DNA from: Paracidovorax anthurii
Lineage (GTDB): Bacteria > Pseudomonadota > Gammaproteobacteria > Burkholderiales > Burkholderiaceae_C
Assembly: GCF_003269065.1 (NCBI RefSeq)
Contig: NZ_QLTA01000030.1
Location: 1 to 64,000 of the forward strand
Direction of reading: 5' to 3'
Length of the DNA: 64,000 nucleotides
Every line of letters begins with the position of its first letter. Position 1 is the first letter of the stretch. Position numbers and translations under genes: made by a program. Below are positions 43,010-53,855 of this stretch, one piece after another. The notes beneath the pieces are model-generated. The model worked only from the letters and a program-made list of their open reading frames with translations. It was not told the DNA's origin and did not search any database.

Positions 43010-43809
43010 GCGCCGCCGGCACCCTGGCCTGCGAGCGCGTCGCCGTGGGCGTGCGCGGGCGCGCGCCGCTGGCCGTCGTCTCGGCCGCGTTCCGGGCGGG
43101 GCGCGTGGCGGCCATCGTGGGGCCCAACGGCGCTGGCAAATCCACGCTGCTGTCCCTGCTCTCGGGCGAGCGCGCGCCGCTGGCCGGCCGCATCGCGCTC
43201 GACGGCCGGCCCCTGGCGGACACCGCCGCGCCGGCCCTCGCGCTGCGGCGCGCCGTGTTGCCGCAGGAGGGCGCCGTGGCCTTCGACTTCACCGTGCGCG
43301 AGGTGGTGGAGCTGGGGCGCTTTCCGCACCGCCTGCGCCCCAGCCCGCGCGAGGCCGCCATCGTGGAGCAGGCCATGGACGCCACCGGCGTGGCGCACCT
43401 GTCCGGGCGCGGCGTGCAGCGCCTGTCGGGCGGCGAGAAGGCCCGCGCCCACCTCGCGCGCGCCCTGGCGCAGCTCTGGGAACCCCTGCCGGACGGCGCC
43501 GCGCGCTGGCTGCTGCTGGACGAGCCCACCGCCGCGCTGGACCTTGCCTGGCAGCACCGCTGCCTGGGCCTGCTGCGCCAGCGCGCGCGGGAGGAGGGCG
43601 TGGGCGTGGTGGCCGTGCTGCACGACCTGAACCTTGCGTTGCGCTACGCCGACGATGCGCTGCTGCTCGGCCCGGCGGCCGGCGGCGGGGCCGTGTTCGG
43701 CCCGGTGGGCGAGGTGCTGCAGGCCGGGGCCATCGAGCGCACCTGGGGCGTGTCCTGCACGCCCGCCATGGCTGCCGATGGCACGCCGCAGTTCCTCATC
43801 GGCGGCTGA
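43006..43809 (+). CDS. hmuV: Heme ABC transporter ATP-binding protein HmuV
   Basis: 267 residues from the GTG at 43006, which overlaps the hmuU stop. Walker A GPNGAGKST, Q-loop LPQEGAVAF, signature LSGGEKARAHLARAL, Walker B WLLLDEPTAALDL and H-loop VLHDLN are all intact. It powers HmuU. The operon ends here, directly abutting an inverted-repeat element. Confidence 0.95.
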   Translation: MSAAGTLACERVAVGVRGRAPLAVVSAAFRAGRVAAIVGPNGAGKSTLLSLLSGERAPLAGRIALDGRPLADTAAPALALRRAVLPQEGAVAFDFTVREVVELGRFPHRLRPSPREAAIVEQAMDATGVAHLSGRGVQRLSGGEKARAHLARALAQLWEPLPDGAARWLLLDEPTAALDLAWQHRCLGLLRQRAREEGVGVVAVLHDLNLALRYADDALLLGPAAGGGAVFGPVGEVLQAGAIERTWGVSCTPAMAADGTPQFLIGG

Positions 43810-43912
43810 TACGGCTTCGCAATCAAAAAGATAACGGCGTTGCTTCGCTTTGCCGTGCGACTGCACTGTCTGCAGCTTCGCGCCTTGTTCTCTTTTTGAT
43901 TGCAAACCCGTA
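43810..43912. repeat. 103-bp MITE-like element with 22-bp terminal inverted repeats
   Basis: The left end 43810-43831 and the right end 43891-43912 are inverted copies matching at 20 of 22 positions (shared core GCAATCAAAAAGA). The ~59-bp interior, including GGCGTTGCTTCGC, encodes nothing. A related left end (TACGGtctCGCAAccc...GCGTTGCTTCGC) occurs at 33597-33635. It begins one base after the hmuV stop, so it can also fold as the operon's 3' hairpin. Confidence 0.6.
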
Positions 43913-43956
43913 TGGAATGCCTTGGAATGAAGAAAACCGCGGCCACGTCGCCGTGT

Positions 43957-43986
43957 TTTCTACATAGTTTGCTATCAAAAATGTAG
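43957..43986. repeat. Short intergenic dyad of the GCTAT family
   Basis: CTACAT and ATGTAG arms flank TTTGCTATCAAAA, the string also seen at 22409-22420 and, in part, at 52191-52200. It lies between the hmu operon and the ppsR gene. Confidence 0.4.
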
Positions 43987-44014
43987 TGCCGGGGCGCCGC
44001 CGCCTTCCGGCGGC

Positions 44015-44836
44015 TCAATACACCAGCCGCTCCGGCCGCACCTCCTGCAGGATGGTGGTGGCGATCTCCTCGATGCTCTTGGTGGTGGTGGAGAGCCAGC
44101 GGATGCCCGAGCGCCGCATCATCGCCTCGGCCTCGGACACCTCGTGGCGGCAGTTGGCGAGGTCGGCGTATTTCGATCCGGGCCGGCGCTCGTTGCGGAT
44201 CTGCGAGAGCCGCTCGGGCTGGATGGTCAGGCCGAAGATCTTCTTGCGGTGCGCCTCCAGCGCGGGCGGCAGCTGGCGGCGGTCGAAGTCCTCGGGGATG
44301 AGCGGGTAGTTGGCCACCTTCAGGCCGCACTGCATGGCCAGGTAGAGGCTGGTGGGCGTCTTTCCGCTGCGCGAGACGCCCACCAGGATCACGTCGGCGC
44401 CGTCCAGGTCGCGGTGGCTCTGGCCGTCGTCGTGGTCCAGGCTGAAATTGATCGCCTCGATGCGGTCGGTGTATTCCTTGCTCAGGCTCACGTCCGCGAA
44501 GCGGCCCACGCGGTGCAGCGACTTGATGCCCAGCTCGCCCTCCAGCGGGCGGATGAAGGTGCCGAACATGTCCAGCAGCATGCCCTTGCAGTTGTCCTGG
44601 ATGATGCGCAGCACGCTCATGTTGACCAGGGTGGTGAACACGATGGGCTTCTTGCCCTCCAGTTCGGCCGTGTGGTTGATGCGGCGCACAGCCTGGTGGG
44701 CCTTGTCCTCGTCGTCGATGAAGGGCAGGCGCACGTGGCGCGGCTTGATGTCGAACTGCGCCAGGATGGCGTTGCCGAAGGTTTCGGCGGTGATGCCGGT
44801 GCCGTCGGAGATGAAGAAAACGGTGCGCGTGTGCAT
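44015..44836 (-). CDS. ppsR: PEP synthetase regulatory protein (bifunctional kinase/pyrophosphorylase)
   Basis: 273 residues, DUF299/PpsR family. [20 protein letters not shown] opens the protein, and the P-loop-like [18 protein letters not shown] and [16 protein letters not shown] regions are typical. It phosphorylates a threonine of PEP synthase with ADP and removes it by phosphorolysis, switching the enzyme off and on. It is divergent from ppsA, its substrate gene, which confirms the call. Confidence 0.95.
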   Translation of the reverse strand: MHTRTVFFISDGTGITAETFGNAILAQFDIKPRHVRLPFIDDEDKAHQAVRRINHTAELEGKKPIVFTTLVNMSVLRIIQDNCKGMLLDMFGTFIRPLEGELGIKSLHRVGRFADVSLSKEYTDRIEAINFSLDHDDGQSHRDLDGADVILVGVSRSGKTPTSLYLAMQCGLKVANYPLIPEDFDRRQLPPALEAHRKKIFGLTIQPERLSQIRNERRPGSKYADLANCRHEVSEAEAMMRRSGIRWLSTTTKSIEEIATTILQEVRPERLVY

Positions 44837-45064
44837 GGGGCGGGTGCTTCCGGAAAAGGGCGGGCCGGCCGTGCCGCGCGAGCGCCTCGCGCCCGGCCGG
44901 CCTACAATCGCGCCCATTATTCCCATTTCCACCATGCATTCCGCCGGCCTACAACCAGAACAGCCAAGCCAGAGCGCATGCAGGGGTGACAGCAGCGCCA
45001 GCCCGCCTTCGCGCGCGGGCCTCTCTCGGCGCGCAGACCCGGTTTCAACTTCTGGAGCTTTCCC

Positions 45065-47455
<2,391 letters not shown>

Positions 47456-47489
47456 CGGCGGCAGCGGCGCGCGAGGCCCCTTCTTCTCC

Positions 47490-47837
47490 ATGGCAGCCCG
47501 CCCGCCCCATCCGCAAGCCGAGGAGGGCGCCGCGGGCGCGCCCTTTCCGCCCGACCTGCACGACGCGCGCCACCTCTGGCTCAAGGCCGTGCTGCTGGCG
47601 GTCTGGGCGTCGGTCTCGTTCGGGGCCTGCTATTTCGTGCGCGATCTGGCATGGCGCGTGGGCGACTGGCCGCTGGGCTACTGGATCGCCTCGCAGGGGG
47701 CCGTGCTGGTCTTCATCGGCATCGTCGTGGCCTATTGCGTGGCGATGAACCATTTCGAGCGCATGGATGCCCGCGCCGCGGGCGCCGCACCCCAGGCCCC
47801 CGCCGCGCCGCCGGCCGCACCGCCCGGCCATGGCTGA
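47490..47837 (+). CDS. DUF4212 small subunit of a sodium/solute symporter
   Basis: 115 residues with two TM helices ([40 protein letters not shown]) and the DUF4212 features FVRDLA and [11 protein letters not shown]. Members are always paired with an SSS-family permease, and here the next gene overlaps by 8 bp. Ala/Pro-rich tails flank the core. It is probably required for permease assembly. Confidence 0.88.
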   Translation: MAARPPHPQAEEGAAGAPFPPDLHDARHLWLKAVLLAVWASVSFGACYFVRDLAWRVGDWPLGYWIASQGAVLVFIGIVVAYCVAMNHFERMDARAAGAAPQAPAAPPAAPPGHG

Positions 47838-49899
47838 GGGGCGCGGCGCCGGCTGGCGGCTGCACCGCATGCTCGCGCTCTATGCGCTGGGCGTCGTGGC
47901 CTTCCTGGCGCTGATGGCCTGGGCCGAGCAGCGCGGGCTCTCGCGCCACTGGATCGGGCCGATCTTCCTGTTCCTGTCGGTGATGGTCTATGCCGCCATC
48001 GGCGTCTATGGCCGCACGACCGACCCGGACGAGTACTACGTCGCGGGCCGGCGCATCCCGCCGTTCTACAACGGCATGGCGGCGGCGGCCGACTGGATGA
48101 GCGCCGCGTCGTTCATCAGCCTCTCAGGGGCGCTGTACCTGCAGGGCTTCTCGGGCATGCCGGGGCAGGCGGGCGGGCTGGCCTACCTGCTGGGGTGGAC
48201 GGGGGGCTTCTGCCTCGTCGCGCTGCTGATCGCGCCGCACCTGCGCGCGATGAACCTCTACACCATCCCGGAGTTCTTCCAGGTGCGCTTCGGCGGGCGC
48301 TGGCCGCGCGTGATCGCGGCGCTCTCGGCGGTGCTGTGCTCGTTCACCTACGTGGTCGCGCAGATCTACGGCGTGGGCCTGATCGCCTCGCGCCTCACGG
48401 GCGTGCAGTTCGAGATCGGCATCATGCTGGGCCTGGGGGGCGTGCTGCTGTGTTCCTTCCTGGGCGGCATGCGGGCCATCACCTGGACCCAGGTCGCGCA
48501 GTACGTGGTCATCCTGCTGGCCTTCCTGATCCCCGTGTCCTGGCTGGCCTACAAGCAGCTCGGCAACCCGGTCGCGTCAGCGGTGTACGGCGCCCAGCTC
48601 GGCAAGATCGCGGCGCTGGAGCACGGGCTGCTCGACTCCCCGGCCGAGCGCGAGGTGGTGGCCGCCTACGAGCGCCGCGCCCGCGAGCTGCAGGAGCGCC
48701 TGCGCGACGTGGGCACGGCGCTGGAGCGCGAGCGCGAGGCGGCGCGCCTGCGCATCCACGCGCTGCGCGACCAGAACGCCGACGTCGGCCTGATCGTGGC
48801 GGCCAGCCGCGAGCTGGCGGCCCTGCCGCAGAGCGAGGAGGCCGCGCGCGAGCGCTGGACGCGGGAGATGCGCGAGAGCCTGGAGCGCATCCATCCCCTG
48901 GGCGGTCTGCCGCCGCACGGCCAGGCCTACGCGGGCGACCCGGAGGGCACGCCGGCCGAGCGGCAGGCCTACGAGGCATCGCGCCGCAATTTTCTCGCGC
49001 TGATGTTCTGCCTCATGGTGGGCACGGCGGGCCTGCCGCACCTGCTCACGCGCTACTACACCGTGCCCTCGGTGGCGGCGGCGCGCTCGTCGGTGGCGTG
49101 GTCGCTGTTCTTCATCGCGCTGCTGTACCTCAGCGCGCCGGCGCTGGCGGTGCTGGTGAAGTTCGAGGTCATGCAGAACCTCGTGGGCAGCCGCTTCGAC
49201 GCGCTGCCCGGCTGGATCGGGCAGTGGTCGCGCGTGGACCCGGCGCTGCTCTCGGTGGAGGACGTCAACGGCGACGGCATCGTGCAGTTCGGCGAGATCC
49301 GCCTCGGGGCCGACCTCATCATGCTGGCCACGCCCGAGCTGGGCGGGCTGCCCTACGTGGTCTCGGGGCTGGTGGCGGCCGGCGGGCTGGCGGCTGCGCT
49401 CTCCACGGCCGACGGCCTGCTGCTCACCATCAGCAATGCGCTGGTGCGCGACCTGTTCTTCCACGGGCGCCGCCGGCCGGTCTCGCCCGAGCATCGCGTG
49501 ATCCTGTCCAAGTTCGCGCTGCTGGCCGTGGCGCTGCTCGCGGCCTTCGTGGCCGCGCTCAAGCGCTCGGAGATCCTGCCCATGGTGTCGGCCTCGTTCT
49601 CGATCGCCGCGTCGGCCTTCGTGCCGGCGATGGTGCTGGGCATCTTCTGGCGCGGCGCGACGCGCCAGGGCGCGGTGGCGGGCATGCTCTGCGGCCTGGG
49701 GCTGTCGGTGTACTACCTGGCCGCGCAGACCGAGGCCGTCCACGCCGTGGCGCCCGCGTGGCTGCGGCTGGACGCGCCCTGGTTCGGCATCGATCCGGTT
49801 TCCGCCGGGGTGTTCGGCGTGCCCGCGGGCCTGCTCGCGACCTGGATCGTGAGCCTGGCGACCCGGCCGGCGCACCCCGGGCCTGCGGCGCCGCCCTGA
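47830..49899 (+). CDS. VC_2705-type sodium/solute symporter (acetate/organic-acid transporter)
   Basis: 689 residues from the ATG at 47830, which overlaps the small-subunit stop. SSS-family motifs: YYVAGRRIPPFYNGMAAAAD, SAASFISLSGALYLQGFSG, TIPEFFQVRFGGR and GGLAAALSTADGLLLTISNA. Between TM segments near residues 255-360 there is a charged helical insert rich in Arg/Glu (ERRARELQERLRDVGTALER) that ActP lacks but VC_2705-type proteins have. Likely substrates are acetate, pyruvate or similar acids, matching the adjacent PEP synthase. Confidence 0.9.
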   Translation: MAEGRGAGWRLHRMLALYALGVVAFLALMAWAEQRGLSRHWIGPIFLFLSVMVYAAIGVYGRTTDPDEYYVAGRRIPPFYNGMAAAADWMSAASFISLSGALYLQGFSGMPGQAGGLAYLLGWTGGFCLVALLIAPHLRAMNLYTIPEFFQVRFGGRWPRVIAALSAVLCSFTYVVAQIYGVGLIASRLTGVQFEIGIMLGLGGVLLCSFLGGMRAITWTQVAQYVVILLAFLIPVSWLAYKQLGNPVASAVYGAQLGKIAALEHGLLDSPAEREVVAAYERRARELQERLRDVGTALEREREAARLRIHALRDQNADVGLIVAASRELAALPQSEEAARERWTREMRESLERIHPLGGLPPHGQAYAGDPEGTPAERQAYEASRRNFLALMFCLMVGTAGLPHLLTRYYTVPSVAAARSSVAWSLFFIALLYLSAPALAVLVKFEVMQNLVGSRFDALPGWIGQWSRVDPALLSVEDVNGDGIVQFGEIRLGADLIMLATPELGGLPYVVSGLVAAGGLAAALSTADGLLLTISNALVRDLFFHGRRRPVSPEHRVILSKFALLAVALLAAFVAALKRSEILPMVSASFSIAASAFVPAMVLGIFWRGATRQGAVAGMLCGLGLSVYYLAAQTEAVHAVAPAWLRLDAPWFGIDPVSAGVFGVPAGLLATWIVSLATRPAHPGPAAPP

Positions 49900-50013
49900 T
49901 CGCGGACCGCGCCCGCCCGGCATGGACAGAAACCCCGATTCACAAACCGCGGGGCCCATGCGACTCTGCTTCGCACTTCGCCGCGCCGCGGCTCCCGTGA
50001 CCCAAGGTGAACC

Positions 50014-50493
50014 GTGCTTCTCGTCAAAACCCCCGCGGGCCAACTGGCCCTCAAAGACCGTAACGGCGGGCTCACGTCGCGCCAGCGGTCGGCGTTCATC
50101 TTGTTCGACGGCCAGCGCACGGTGGCCCAGGTGCTCGCGGCCACGGCGGCGATGGGCATCTCGATGGAAGACGTGCAGACCATGGTCGATCAGGGCCTGC
50201 TGGAGTCGCCGGGCGGCAAGGTGCCGGTCCTCCGGGCGGGTGCGCCGGCGGGCGACGCGGCGGCCGCGCCCGCACCCTCGCCCGGCGTGGGCATGGCCCT
50301 GGCGGACCGCTACCAGAACGCCTACCGGGTCGCCACGGAACTCACGGCCAGCCTCGGGCTGAAGGGGTTCCGCCTGAACCTGGCCGTGGAAGGGGCGCGC
50401 AGCATGGAAGAGCTCGCGGCCCTGGCGCCGAAGATCCGCGAGCTGGTCGGCGACGAGAAATACCGGCGCCTGCAGGAGGCGCTGTTCGGCTGA
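50014..50493 (+). CDS. Hypothetical protein, 159 residues, two-part
   Basis: GTG start at 50014 after AAGGTGA. The N-terminal ~70 residues look like a winged-helix-type module (RQRSAFILFDGQRTVAQVLA, ISMEDVQTMVDQGLLES). An Ala/Pro linker follows, and then a helical C-terminal part (ALADRYQNAYRVATELTASL, IRELVGDEKYRRLQEALFG). There is no signal or TM. I do not recognise a named family; similar proteins occur as uncharacterised singletons in Comamonadaceae. It lies 114 bp after the symporter, possibly monocistronic. Confidence 0.7.
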   Translation: MLLVKTPAGQLALKDRNGGLTSRQRSAFILFDGQRTVAQVLAATAAMGISMEDVQTMVDQGLLESPGGKVPVLRAGAPAGDAAAAPAPSPGVGMALADRYQNAYRVATELTASLGLKGFRLNLAVEGARSMEELAALAPKIRELVGDEKYRRLQEALFG

Positions 50494-50539
50494 CCGCGCG
50501 CCGGGGCGTGCCCGGCGCGGCGACCTTCGCGCCAGCGGG

Positions 50540-51622
50540 TCAGGGCTGGATGTCGACGCGGCCGTAGGCGCCGTTCACGCCCTTGTTGGGGCCGGCGATG
50601 TAGAACAGCGTGTTGAGCGGTTGCTGGTTCAGGCCATTGCCGAACGCGATGCCGCGCAGGCCGTCCACCCGCAGGACCGTGCCGTCGCGCCGGGCCAGCG
50701 CGCCGTTCCAGCGGCCGGTGGCGAAGTCGAAGGCATTGATCGTGCCGTCGCCCTCGTTGGCGATCAGCAGATTGCCGCTGGCGCCGCCGAAGTTGGCCGG
50801 TGCCAGGGCCACGCCCCAGGGGGCGTTGAGCGGTGCGCCGGGCGGCAGCAGGCGCTGGGCCAGCGTGCCGTCGGTGTTGAACACGTTCACCGCGCCCAGG
50901 CCGCTGCCGGCCACGGCGTTGCGGCGGTTGGTGTCCTGCTGCGCATAGGTCACGACGATGCGCGTGCCGATGGCCTGGATGCCGTAGGGCGCGTAGTCGG
51001 CGGGCAGCTGCGTGTCGGAGAAGCTGCCGGCCAGCTGCACCTTGCCGAACGACGCATTGAACACATCGACCTTGCGGTTGCGGAAGTCGGTGGCGTAGAT
51101 GAAGTCCGAGCCGCCGTTGGAGGCGATGGCCAGGCCCTTGTACACGGCGCCGCCCGTGCCGTCGCTGTAGGTGACGATGGCGTTGTTCAGGTCGGCCGCG
51201 GGGCTCCAGCCGGAGATGCTGCCGTCCTCGCTGGAGAAGATGAAGCGGCTCGGGCCGGTCACTCCGCTCCTGGTGACCTGGAACCCGTTGCCGCCGCTGA
51301 AGACGATGCCCGTCGGATTGGCCGGGGCGCTGCCGGCGCCGGGCACGGTGACCACCAGCGTTTGCGGCACGCCGTTGCCGTCGTAGAGGGTGGACTTCTG
51401 GGTGGCCGTGGCGGTCACCCACACGAAGCCCTGCGGGTTGAAGGCGATGCCCCAGCCGTTCTTGAGATTGGCGTCCGTCTGGGTGGAGGGGATGCTGCCG
51501 TCCGAGACGACGGCCCGGGCGGTGAATGCGGTGGCGGTAGGGGCCGAATCGCTGCCGCCGCAGCCGGCGACGAGGAGAGCGGCTGCGGGGGCCAGGCCCA
51601 GCAGGAATTTGGAAAATTTCAC
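50540..51622 (-). CDS. TIGR03118-family beta-propeller lipoprotein
   Basis: 360 residues. The lipoprotein signal MKFSKFLLGLAPAAALLVAG is followed by Cys21 (LVAGC). NHL/propeller-like repeats follow: NGWGIAFNPQGFVWVTATAT, PTGIVFSGGNGF, YKGLAIASNGGSDFIYATDF, APWGVALAPANFGG and GLRGIAFGNGLNQQPLNTLF. This matches the TIGR03118 uncharacterised family. It is exported and lipid-anchored; the role is unknown. Confidence 0.85.
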   Translation of the reverse strand: MKFSKFLLGLAPAAALLVAGCGGSDSAPTATAFTARAVVSDGSIPSTQTDANLKNGWGIAFNPQGFVWVTATATQKSTLYDGNGVPQTLVVTVPGAGSAPANPTGIVFSGGNGFQVTRSGVTGPSRFIFSSEDGSISGWSPAADLNNAIVTYSDGTGGAVYKGLAIASNGGSDFIYATDFRNRKVDVFNASFGKVQLAGSFSDTQLPADYAPYGIQAIGTRIVVTYAQQDTNRRNAVAGSGLGAVNVFNTDGTLAQRLLPPGAPLNAPWGVALAPANFGGASGNLLIANEGDGTINAFDFATGRWNGALARRDGTVLRVDGLRGIAFGNGLNQQPLNTLFYIAGPNKGVNGAYGRVDIQP

Positions 51623-51816
51623 GTGTACTCCACTGGATGTTGGCAGGAGGGGTCCTGCGCGCGTGGGTGCCGGGCGGCGCGTGAAAGGTTGCCGTGGTGC
51701 GGAAAGTGGAGCGGGGCGGGCCCGTGGGGCGGGCGCTGCCCACGCCCCAGGGCCGGCGGAACGGGGGAGGCGGGCCGCGCCGCCCGAAGCCTCGCCCCTG
51801 CCGGGCGCCGTGGCCG

Positions 51817-52176
51817 TCAGTTGCCGACGGCCAGCAGCTCGACGTCGAACTTGAGCGTGGCGTTGGCCGGGATCACGCCCCCCGCGCCGCGCGCGCCATA
51901 GCCCAGGCTGGCGGGAATGATCAGGGTGCGCTGGCCGCCGATCTTCATGCCCTGCACGCCTTCGTCCCAGCCCTTGATGACCATGCCGGCACCCAGGTGG
52001 AATTCGAACGGATCGTTGCGGTCGCGGCTGGAATCGAACTTGGCGCCCTGCTGGCCGTCGTTGTAGAGCCAGCCCGTGTAGTGCACGCGCACCGGCTGGC
52101 CGCGCGTGGCCTCGGCGCCTTCGCCCACGGTGGTGTCTTCGTACTGCAGGCCGGACGGGGTGGTGGTGAATGCCAT
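51817..52176 (-). CDS. FKBP-type peptidyl-prolyl isomerase
   Basis: 119 residues. The complete FKBP core carries PVRVHYTGWLYNDGQQGAKF, DSSRDRNDPFEFHLGAGMVI, KGWDEGVQGMKIGGQRTLII and YGARGAGGVIPANATLKFDV. There is no signal peptide, so it acts in the cytoplasm. It catalyses proline isomerisation in folding substrates. Gap 51623-51816 upstream of the TIGR03118 gene holds nothing I can support. Confidence 0.95.
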   Translation of the reverse strand: MAFTTTPSGLQYEDTTVGEGAEATRGQPVRVHYTGWLYNDGQQGAKFDSSRDRNDPFEFHLGAGMVIKGWDEGVQGMKIGGQRTLIIPASLGYGARGAGGVIPANATLKFDVELLAVGN

Positions 52177-52190
52177 CGCGAAACTCCTTG

Positions 52191-52240
52191 GTTTGCTATT
52201 GAAAATGTAGCTGCATGTCTAGCAGATACGGCGACATGAG
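52191..52240. repeat. Short intergenic element of the GCTAT family
   Basis: GTTTGCTATTGAAAATGTAG, a CTAGC half, then AGATACGGCGACATGAG. The last part is almost identical to AAATACGGCGACATGG at 22441-22456. It lies upstream of the FKBP start. Confidence 0.5.
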
Positions 52241-52304
52241 CCCTGAATGGACCAAACCCGCGCGGGGGCGCGGGTCGGTGGGGTGGAGCGGGGCCTGAGG
52301 GGTA

Positions 52305-52622
52305 TCAGGGCTTCGGCACCTTGGCGGCGCGGGCCGCGACCCAGCGGGTGGCGAAGGCCTGCACGTCGCTCAGGCGCTTGAGCAGGTCCACGCCCGAGGG
52401 GGTGACGATGTAGCCCTCGCTGCCGTGGTCGAGCAGGCCGGCCTCGCGCAGTTCCTTGATGCGGGTGTTGAGCGTGTTGGGGGTGATGCCGCCCACGCTG
52501 TCCTGCAGCAGCCGGAAGGTCTGCGGGTGGCCGTCGCGCAAGGCCCACAGCACGCGCAGCGCATAGCGGCATTCGAGTTTCTCGAAGAGCTGGTTGATGG
52601 CGGCGTTTTCCTTGGAGCTCAT
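52305..52622 (-). CDS. HxlR-family winged-helix regulator
   Basis: 105 residues. The HxlR pattern is LECRYALRVLWALRDGHPQT, FRLLQDSVGGITPNTLNTRI, KELREAGLLDHGSEGYIVTP and SGVDLLKRLSDVQAFATRW. The N-terminal Cys of redox-sensing HxlR members is present (LECRYAL). It may autoregulate; its target is not evident. It lies 128 bp before the FKBP gene on the same strand. Confidence 0.85.
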   Translation of the reverse strand: MSSKENAAINQLFEKLECRYALRVLWALRDGHPQTFRLLQDSVGGITPNTLNTRIKELREAGLLDHGSEGYIVTPSGVDLLKRLSDVQAFATRWVAARAAKVPKP

Positions 52623-52710
52623 GGAAGCTTCTCCTTGCGCGGTAGAGAGAGACGGCGTCGCGTCAGGGGGTGCCCCCGGGACGCCGGGGAATATAGCGTG
52701 GAAATGATTT

Positions 52711-52757
52711 TGCTACAAGTTTAATAGCTCCAGAGGTATATCTGGCAGGCGCCTAGC
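52711..52757. repeat. Short intergenic element of the GCTAT family
   Basis: GCTACAAGTTTAATAGC dyad followed by CAGAGGTATATCTGG and GCAGGCGCCTAGCGC, two further small dyads. This longer form is the shape I recall from Comamonadaceae intergenic repeats. It lies between the HxlR and LysR genes. Confidence 0.5.
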
Positions 52758-52766
52758 GCAAAAAAC

Positions 52767-53735
52767 TCAGGTGTTACCGGGTTGTTGCACTTCAGCCACG
52801 GGCCTGGTGGGGGCCGGCGGAGGGGGGGGGGGCGGGCCGGCGCCGCGGCGGGCCAGGTAATCCGCCAGCAGGGCCGCGGCGGCGGGCAGTTCGTCCTGCG
52901 CGCGCGAGCAGATGGCGAACCGCCGCCGGGCCCAGGGATCGCCGAGCGGCACCACCCGCACGCCGCCGAGGGCCGCGAAGGGCTCGGCCACCTCGCGCGG
53001 CACCACGCTGATGGCGAGGTTGGCGCGCACCACGCGCAGCGCCGCATCGAAGTTGGAGACGAACACGCGGTGCACCAGCGTGCGCCCCTCCAGCGCGGCC
53101 GCGCGCGCGAGCAGCACCTGCACGGCGCTGAGCCCCGGCATGCTGACGAACTCGTGCTCCAGCACATCGGCGAAGCGCACGCTCCCGTGCCGCGCCACCG
53201 GATGGGAGGGGTGGGCCGCGATGGCGAGGTGGTCGCTGCGGTAGGCGCGCGTGTGCAGGCCCTGCAGATCGGCCGCATCCCAGCAGATGCCCAGCGAGGC
53301 GCTGCCCTCGCGCACGCCGCGCACCACCTCGGGGCTCACGCGCTCTTCCATGCTCACCTGGATGTCGCGGTGGGCCGGGTCCTGCAGGAACGCCGCCACG
53401 TCGTCGGCCAGCGATTCGGCCATGACCGAGGCCGTCACGAGCATGCGCACGTGGCCGCGCACGCCGGAGGCGAAGCCCGCCATGTCCCGCTCGATGCGGC
53501 CCATGGCGGCGAGCATCCCGCGCGCGTGCTCCAGCAGCGTCTCGCCCGCCGGGGTGGGGGCCACGCCGTGGCGCTTGCGCACCAGCAGGCGCGTGCCCAC
53601 CGCATCCTCCAGTTGCGCGAGCCGCTTGCTGACGGCCGAGCCCACGATGGAGGCGTGCTCCGCCGCGCGGGCGATGTTGCGGTGCTCGCACACGGCGACG
53701 AACAGCCGCAGGGTCTGCAGATCGAGAGGGCGCAT
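52767..53735 (-). CDS. LysR-family regulator of the HMG-CoA lyase operon, with a G11 tract
   Basis: 322 residues. HTH: MRPLDLQTLRLFVAVCEHRN, HASIVGSAVSKRLAQLEDAV. The effector domain is complete to LADYLARRGAG, after which the C-terminus turns into a poly-proline tail encoded by a run of 11 G (52822-52832, + strand). Slippage there would only change the last ~20 residues, in one frame extending the protein to 52721. It is divergent from the HMG-CoA lyase operon (120 bp), with a T-N11-A dyad in between. Confidence 0.9.
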   Translation of the reverse strand: MRPLDLQTLRLFVAVCEHRNIARAAEHASIVGSAVSKRLAQLEDAVGTRLLVRKRHGVAPTPAGETLLEHARGMLAAMGRIERDMAGFASGVRGHVRMLVTASVMAESLADDVAAFLQDPAHRDIQVSMEERVSPEVVRGVREGSASLGICWDAADLQGLHTRAYRSDHLAIAAHPSHPVARHGSVRFADVLEHEFVSMPGLSAVQVLLARAAALEGRTLVHRVFVSNFDAALRVVRANLAISVVPREVAEPFAALGGVRVVPLGDPWARRRFAICSRAQDELPAAAALLADYLARRGAGPPPPPPPAPTRPVAEVQQPGNT

Positions 53736-53746
53736 GGATTGAGGTG

Positions 53747-53759
53747 TTCCGTAATGGAA
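53747..53759. promoter_or_regulatory. T-N11-A dyad, candidate LysR operator
   Basis: TTCCGTAATGGAA is a perfect TTCC-N5-GGAA dyad with the LTTR T-N11-A form, 12 bp upstream of the LysR ATG and in the gap to the divergent catabolic operon. A second partial copy, ATTCCATGGAG, lies about 35 bp further on. Confidence 0.5.
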
Positions 53760-53855
53760 ATGCTGGGCTTCCAAGATTGATTCCATGGAGTTTGTGGGAA
53801 TTTCTAGAATGCCCTCACCATCGCTAACCCTGGATGGCGCGAGGAGACAAACCTT

